In this document: piece after piece, positions 58,748 through 64,000 of the stretch
How the letters are laid out: each line of letters opens with the position of its first letter
Position numbering within the stretch: position 1 is the stretch's first letter
Origin: Blasia pusilla
Taxonomy: Eukaryota > Marchantiophyta > Marchantiopsida > Blasiales
Assembly (NCBI GenBank): GCA_050084515.1
Contig: CM114275.1
Span: 18,476,001-18,540,000 of the forward strand
Direction of reading: 5' to 3'
DNA length: 64,000 nt
Program-made: the position numbers and the translations under genes
Notes under the pieces: model-generated
What the model was told of the DNA's origin: nothing
Databases searched by the model: none
Seen by the model: only the letters and a program-made list of their open reading frames with translations

Positions 58748-58927
58748 AATAGGGGGTGTGAAAGACCGGGCCATCCGGGGTTTTAAGTTTCCTCGCATCT
58801 CTCTACTCGAGGTTTCGCCGGATCCCAAACTGGTAGCTCTATGGCTTCCCACTTTGGCGTCCGTGGGATGGTTTTATGGGCATGTCCCGAATAATTCCGG
58901 ATAGGCCAGTCTTTGACACCCCCTATT
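58748..58927. mobile_element. MITE-like element with 30-bp inverted ends
   Basis: The left end AATAGGGGGTGTGAAAGACC and the reverse complement of the right end AATAGGGGGTGTCAAAGACT match at about 26 of the first 30 bases. Total length is about 180 bp with no coding content. A TA on either side is a possible target-site duplication, which would fit a Stowaway-like element, but it is not secure. Confidence 0.65.
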
Positions 58928-61900
58928 AACGTACCATTAACCGGAGGAGGATAAAAAGAGCTCTCCCGGAGGATGCTCCCGAGAACGTCCAAAATTCTCA
59001 CCATGAATTATCGCCACGGCCGACTGTTTGAACACGTCCCGTCCAAACCCCTGATGAATTAGCTATAGCTAATTATTCTTTCTAATTGTATTACATACCG
59101 GCCAAAATGCAATCATTTTGTTTTGTTTTGGAGAAGATTATAATGAGCAAGGCGAGGAGGCCCCTGCATTGGCACTTCTTTCAGACAAAGATAATTACTC
59201 CCGTGACCTGTCATTGTAAAGTGCCTCGGAGCACTTAACAGACATTGTTAAGCGGCCTTAAATGGCTTACTAAAATTTTCTGCGCAGAGTACACGTCTCT
59301 TCCAAAGTAGAAACCCTGCGACAACACAAGCAGAGATCGTCGCGCAGATTCAGACTCTCAGATAGAAGACTTACTAATCTAGGGGTCAAGAAGCTCGAGA
59401 AGAAACTTGAATGGCGACCTATCGAGCGAAGAGCTTTCCGTTCGAGACTAGTAGATTGTGAAATCGACGCCCCAGATGAACGAATGGTCTGTACCAACCA
59501 TTAATTAACCGCACATTTTCTCTTGCCTACCTAATGCAAGTCCAAGTCGCTCTTCCCAAGTCGTCGAACTCTCACACGCTTGCACCCAAAGGTGGCAGCA
59601 CGCTGCTGATCATAGTTTTAATGATCGAGGGCACGTACTCTGCAAGCCACTCTTCCTCGTCTCGAGACTCGAGACAGAATATTACTACCCCAGAGGAATA
59701 CTGCGTGTTCTGAACTCGGCCACCAGTCTTTCTCTCTCTACTTACTTCCCCTAATCGCCACAAGCGGTGGCCGCAGTTTCCTTGCCACCCGGGGATCCAG
59801 ATCTAGAGTCTAGACCACGCTCGTGCTCGCTGAACGCTTCCCAATCTCGGCTCCTTCGCACAAACTGGCAGTGCCAGATGGGATGAATGAAAAATGCTCG
59901 CACTAATTGCTTACACTTCTCGGACCATAATCTCCATCTCGCGCCGCATAATCATGTCCGGAGTCCGCATAGAGGCGTTGAAGATTCTCGGCCTATACCA
60001 CCAGATAATTCTGACCATCCTCCGTGTGACGCCTCCGAGAGAGTCCGAGTACGCCAGAAGGTACGCCACCTATTCGGAACCGAAGCTCCTTGCCGAGGCA
60101 CGAGGCAGTGGGTGGGCTCTGCTATGAATAAAAAATGAAAAATAAAAAAATCTGTTCTGCTTTCCTTCGTTCGTGTGAAAGAACACACACACATAAATAA
60201 GCACGCGAAAGCGCTGTCCTCTAGTCATTGGGCGTCGTTGGATTCCATTACGTCAAAGTACAATAATACAAAAATGAAAAAAAAGATTTATAATTACGGT
60301 ATGACACATCTCGATATAAAATAAAAAATACAGGGGATACAAATGATAATAAATAAATATCATGAATTTGGGAAAACATTAACGGGCCCTCGGATTGGTG
60401 GAATTATTATAAGATTATAGGTTCAGTTCAACATATTATAAAATTTTATTCTTTTCAACACTTAAGGGAAGAAAATAAAATCTCAAAACCTTTGGAAAGG
60501 ATATAATGGCATCGAAAGAAATGTGACCCATCGATATGAAAGACGCCAATAACTTCTAGTTTAAATTTTCTGGGGTTTATTAAAATTCCCCAGATCGACT
60601 TCCGAATTTTCGGATCAAAAGAGGTCATTTCCTTTTCGACTTTGCGTCGCCGTCTATTGAAGAACCGGTCCCGGTTCAACTATCGCCTTCGTGCAAAGTG
60701 AGGTGGAGAAACGAAGGAGAGAATCGAACTCGTTCAACGATCGTCTTCGTGTAAAATGACACGGAGAAAGCAGCCCAAAGGATATCGGGAGAACTTTTGT
60801 CCCAAGAATCCCATAGGGTAACAGAATGTAAGCCTGCACGGGACCACTTCCTCATCGCGTTACCTTTCCATCGTGCACACCTCTCGTTGTTTGTTTCCTC
60901 TGCAAAGTAGCCTATAGTTTTGACTGTAAAGGTTGTGAAAATTCCAAATCAAACGGACAGGCACGCGCGCGGGGAACAATACACATGGGATAGCGTTTTG
61001 GAGGATAACAAAACACGTGAAAAGATCTCTTGCGAATCCGGGACACGGTCTTCCTCATTCCCACATCGGATCGTGTCTTATAATCACCCGCCTTTTAACG
61101 CTCCGTTTCTTTCCGAATGTCCGTTTGTAGTACTTCTATGGCGGAACACGTCGTCCCCGATGGAGGGAGCGACGCTGATAACAGCCGCCGGTAACACGCA
61201 CGACCATCTATCTCTCTGTCGCGCCGGGAAGGGTGGCCGCTCTTGACCGAGTTGACAGAGTCTGCGTGCGATCTGCGGAGACTGAAGTTGCAGTCGGATG
61301 ACGCGGACGAACAGAGAGGCAACAACTGAAAGGTGTAAGGATGAATGCGCCGGAGTTCCGTCCGTCCGTCCGCCCCATCCCATCCCAGAGCAGAAGCCGC
61401 GCATGAGACTCTCACACGTTCACAACGTCCGCAGTTTGTACTTTCCATGCACTCACTCTCGGTTTGCTCGCGGCGCGTCACACCTACTACCAACCCGTCG
61501 CGGCCATCGACGCGCAAGTGTCTTTTGCTTTCTTCGCGCGTGCTTGTGAAAAGATCTCCCTAAAAGTCGAGAGGGCACTATAAATTTACCAGAATATTAA
61601 ATGCCGAGAGTCGCTTGTTGGAGGAGAAGAAGGATCTTGACCGACAAATAAGAGAGCTACTATCCACCCGCATTAATAAATGGCGTCCCACATTGATGAG
61701 GCCACTCTGTACTTGACTGGATCGATGGTCCTGTTGTGGCCTTCAGGTTTTGACTCTTTGAGTCTCCCTCTTTTGTACTTCCGATGGGTTTTCCATCACT
61801 CGTTTTTATCGAAGTGCATCTTCGCTTCTTCTGATCGATGGGGCGCCAGTGACATTGTTTAGGCTTTGACCGCACAGACCTTTGACAGCTTACCGCCCAT

Positions 61901-63475
61901 ACGCCTCGGACTCTAGACCCGCTTGCCGCAGGGATTCAGTGCGACGGGCGCAACTTTACTACTATGGCGCGCACCGCTTCCACTATGCCACCGCCTCGAC
62001 TCGCGACTAGTTGTGCACCGGCTCTCAGGACCCGTTCCTCTTTAAGAGGAACGCCATTGGACGTAGAAATAATAATAATTCGGAAAGTTAGTTACGATTT
62101 TATTTTAAAGTATTCAATTATCGAATGTAAATCGTTTTCCGTGGAAGCGAAGAGAACCGAAGGAAAATCTTATGAATAAATCGGTTTACAATTGCACGTA
62201 AGGAAATCACATTTATAGAAAGAAAAGATCCCACGGCGAGTGAAATTTAGATGATTCTTATCATCACTGTGGAGTTCACGTTGTCACCGATTCATTCATT
62301 ATTCGAGGTTCCTCTTTTCATTTGGATTCTTGGGCTTCGGACCTTGTTGACTCTTTTAATTTCTTTTCTGCCTTTTTTTATTTCATGGGTTGTTCTATCA
62401 TCCTTTATTTATGATACTTTTTCCCCCTTTACACATCTACGCTTTCCATATGCAAGACAAGATTTTGATTCCCAAAAGGAGTATCGGCTTAGCCCTCTCG
62501 AGTCTAGATGGTTAATCTTTGACCGCCGAGTGAAATGCGAGTTTGTTTATGGATATTCATTCATTATCTTCGGATAATATCATTACGTGTTTCGATGTAT
62601 TAGTAAGAGAGGATACGAGCATTTTCTGCTCATCATGATTGATTGATGCATGTCTTTACGAAACATTTTAGAAAAAATTATTCGCAATTGTTGGAAGGTC
62701 TTTCCACGAAATTTTCGATTTTCAAATTTTTAATAGTATAAATTTTGTGAGGCTCAAGTTTTTTGAACATGAAGCTCATTCAAACTAGTTTTATCCTCGT
62801 GTTCAGCATAGAAGGAAGAGTATGCACGGCAAACACAATTTGGGCTGTAAATTAAGGGCGGTCTTCTAAGAAGTTTCTCTCCACATTTTCCCAACTTGCT
62901 GCTTTTTTCAAAATTCCATCATACCCACATAAGATTCCAGCTCTTTTCTTGAAATTCGAACCCTCCCAAACTCAGCGGTTCATTCAAAGATTCGTCAAGA
63001 GACTCAGTCGCTTGAGTTTCCGAGTCAGTGATGGATGTGGCCACATGAACTTATGGAGTGGAAAGGGAATTTTCCTTGCCCGCGAACGAAAAATCGAAAC
63101 ACTACGAGGAGGAGGTTGACGAGACAAAGCCCATGATTGCCACATGAAGTTGTGGACAGAGTGTGACCGCCGGAGGAAGTTCCTCTTCACCACAATCCAT
63201 GTTTGTGGATGATGGGCAAGTAAGTAGGAAGGTTCAAGTGACGGAATTCCTGGACTCCTTCGCGATCGTTGGCATGCATGCATGACCATCAAGTACTATA
63301 CCCCCACCCCCCATTCCTTTGGTTCTACATAGTCATTATTCTTCCTTTCGACACATTCCTCTTGGAGCCTAGCGCTCTTCAAAAGCTACCAAGACGTTGA
63401 AACTTGAAACTCCACCGCATTATAGGAATTCCTATTATTAATTATACCAGAGTCCTCCTTGCTCCCTCCGAGGCG
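58928..63475. other. No gene recognised
   Basis: Short ORFs without motifs. A 77-codon plus-strand ORF (59894-60127) and its overlapping partner, and the two ORFs at 61298-61563, lack recognisable features. Confidence 0.4.
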
Positions 63476-63913
63476 ATGCGTGTACCGAACGTTGTAATTT
63501 CTTTTCTTATCTTACTCCTCGGCTCACCAGCGCTATTCATATCAGAGGGGATGATCTCATGCAGCGAAGGTGCAGTTGGCAGCGCGGCGGGAACTTTTGG
63601 GAATCCGGCCAAAGTAGCGAATAACGACGGTGGCGCTGACGACGCAGCGCGCTGCGCCAGCGGGAGAAAAATCACAATACGCAAGAAAACAAACTACACT
63701 TTGAGAGTTCGGCGGGTGTTTTTGTTTCGTGACGATAAAGCGATCTCTCGCTCCGTTTTGGCCGTAGGGATGATGATTCGCGAGCGAGGCTCAGCGAGGC
63801 GTTTAGGGTTCGTTGATTCGAAAATAAAAGATCTCGCCTGCGAACGTTCGACGCTTTGGCGGGTCTGGTTTCGGCCGGGGCACTTATTTATGGACAGCTG
63901 CTCCTGTTGTTAA
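63476..63913 (+). CDS. Hypothetical protein with signal-peptide-like start
   Basis: From the ATG at 63476 the frame encodes about 145 residues. It begins with a hydrophobic stretch (VVISFLILLLGSPALFIS) that looks like a signal peptide or membrane anchor, then an acidic/Gly region and a basic C-terminus ending in Cys-rich 'MDSCSCC'. I recognise no family. An overlapping minus-strand ORF (63684-63442) shows the region is simply open in several frames, so this may be chance. Upstream in-frame ATG codons exist (63404). Confidence 0.2.
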   Translation: MRVPNVVISFLILLLGSPALFISEGMISCSEGAVGSAAGTFGNPAKVANNDGGADDAARCASGRKITIRKKTNYTLRVRRVFLFRDDKAISRSVLAVGMMIRERGSARRLGFVDSKIKDLACERSTLWRVWFRPGHLFMDSCSCC

Positions 63914-64000
63914 CGCTCTGCGAAGGGAGTGGAGTCTAAATTCGCAACGCGCGCACAAATGCGCTGATCCAATTTCCGGTGAGTTGCCAAACCATTCGTT

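Overview
This is nuclear DNA of a land plant. It holds intron-containing plant genes (an MNS-type alpha-mannosidase and a BES1/BZR1 transcription factor), plant LTR retrotransposons, a CACTA DNA transposon and many long (AG)n tracts. The DNMT3-like domain inside the retrotransposons and the general composition make me lean towards a non-seed plant such as a bryophyte, but nothing here fixes the species.

Layout. At 1-2.9 kb is the 5' end of an MNS1/2-like Golgi alpha-mannosidase gene on the minus strand, running off the left edge. At about 5-15.3 kb is a decayed Ty3/gypsy element on the plus strand ('gypsy-1'). Its coding order is gag, zinc knuckles and RGG box, protease, a DNMT3-like cytosine-5 methyltransferase domain, reverse transcriptase, RNase H, integrase and a C-terminal PHD finger. 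At about 15.3-30.7 kb is a second copy on the minus strand ('gypsy-2'), split by an 11,015-bp CACTA element (16704-27718) with matched terminal inverted repeats and a TCA target-site duplication. About 700 bp of gypsy-2 is repeated in inverse orientation at 30667-31369. At about 34-37.1 kb is an older, heavily eroded relative ('gypsy-3') ending in an LTR-like stretch. At 42.6-44.1 kb is an apparently intact two-exon BES1/BZR1 gene with a GC-rich upstream region. From 46 to 64 kb I recognise no convincing gene, only short repeats, a MITE-like hairpin and weak ORFs.

The CACTA element is the most complex object. I recognise no transposase in it. It carries pieces of at least three host genes (an ARIADNE-type RBR E3 ligase, a class III peroxidase and an RSH1-type ppGpp enzyme with introns kept), plus a coiled-coil gene, a LINE remnant and a roughly 350-bp tandem repeat. 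Long (AG)n/(CT)n tracts lie at or near several boundaries. This fits a Pack-CACTA (gene-capturing) transposon.

The strongest candidate for an unusual system is the gypsy family itself, which encodes a putative writer (DNMT3-like) and a putative reader (PHD finger) of chromatin marks in one element. DNMT-bearing retrotransposons have been reported from charophyte algae and dinoflagellates. A Ty3/gypsy element that also ends in a PHD finger is, to my knowledge, little described. Most of gypsy-1's in-frame stops sit where a Gln or Arg codon would become a stop by one C-to-T change, as expected from decay of methylated cytosines.
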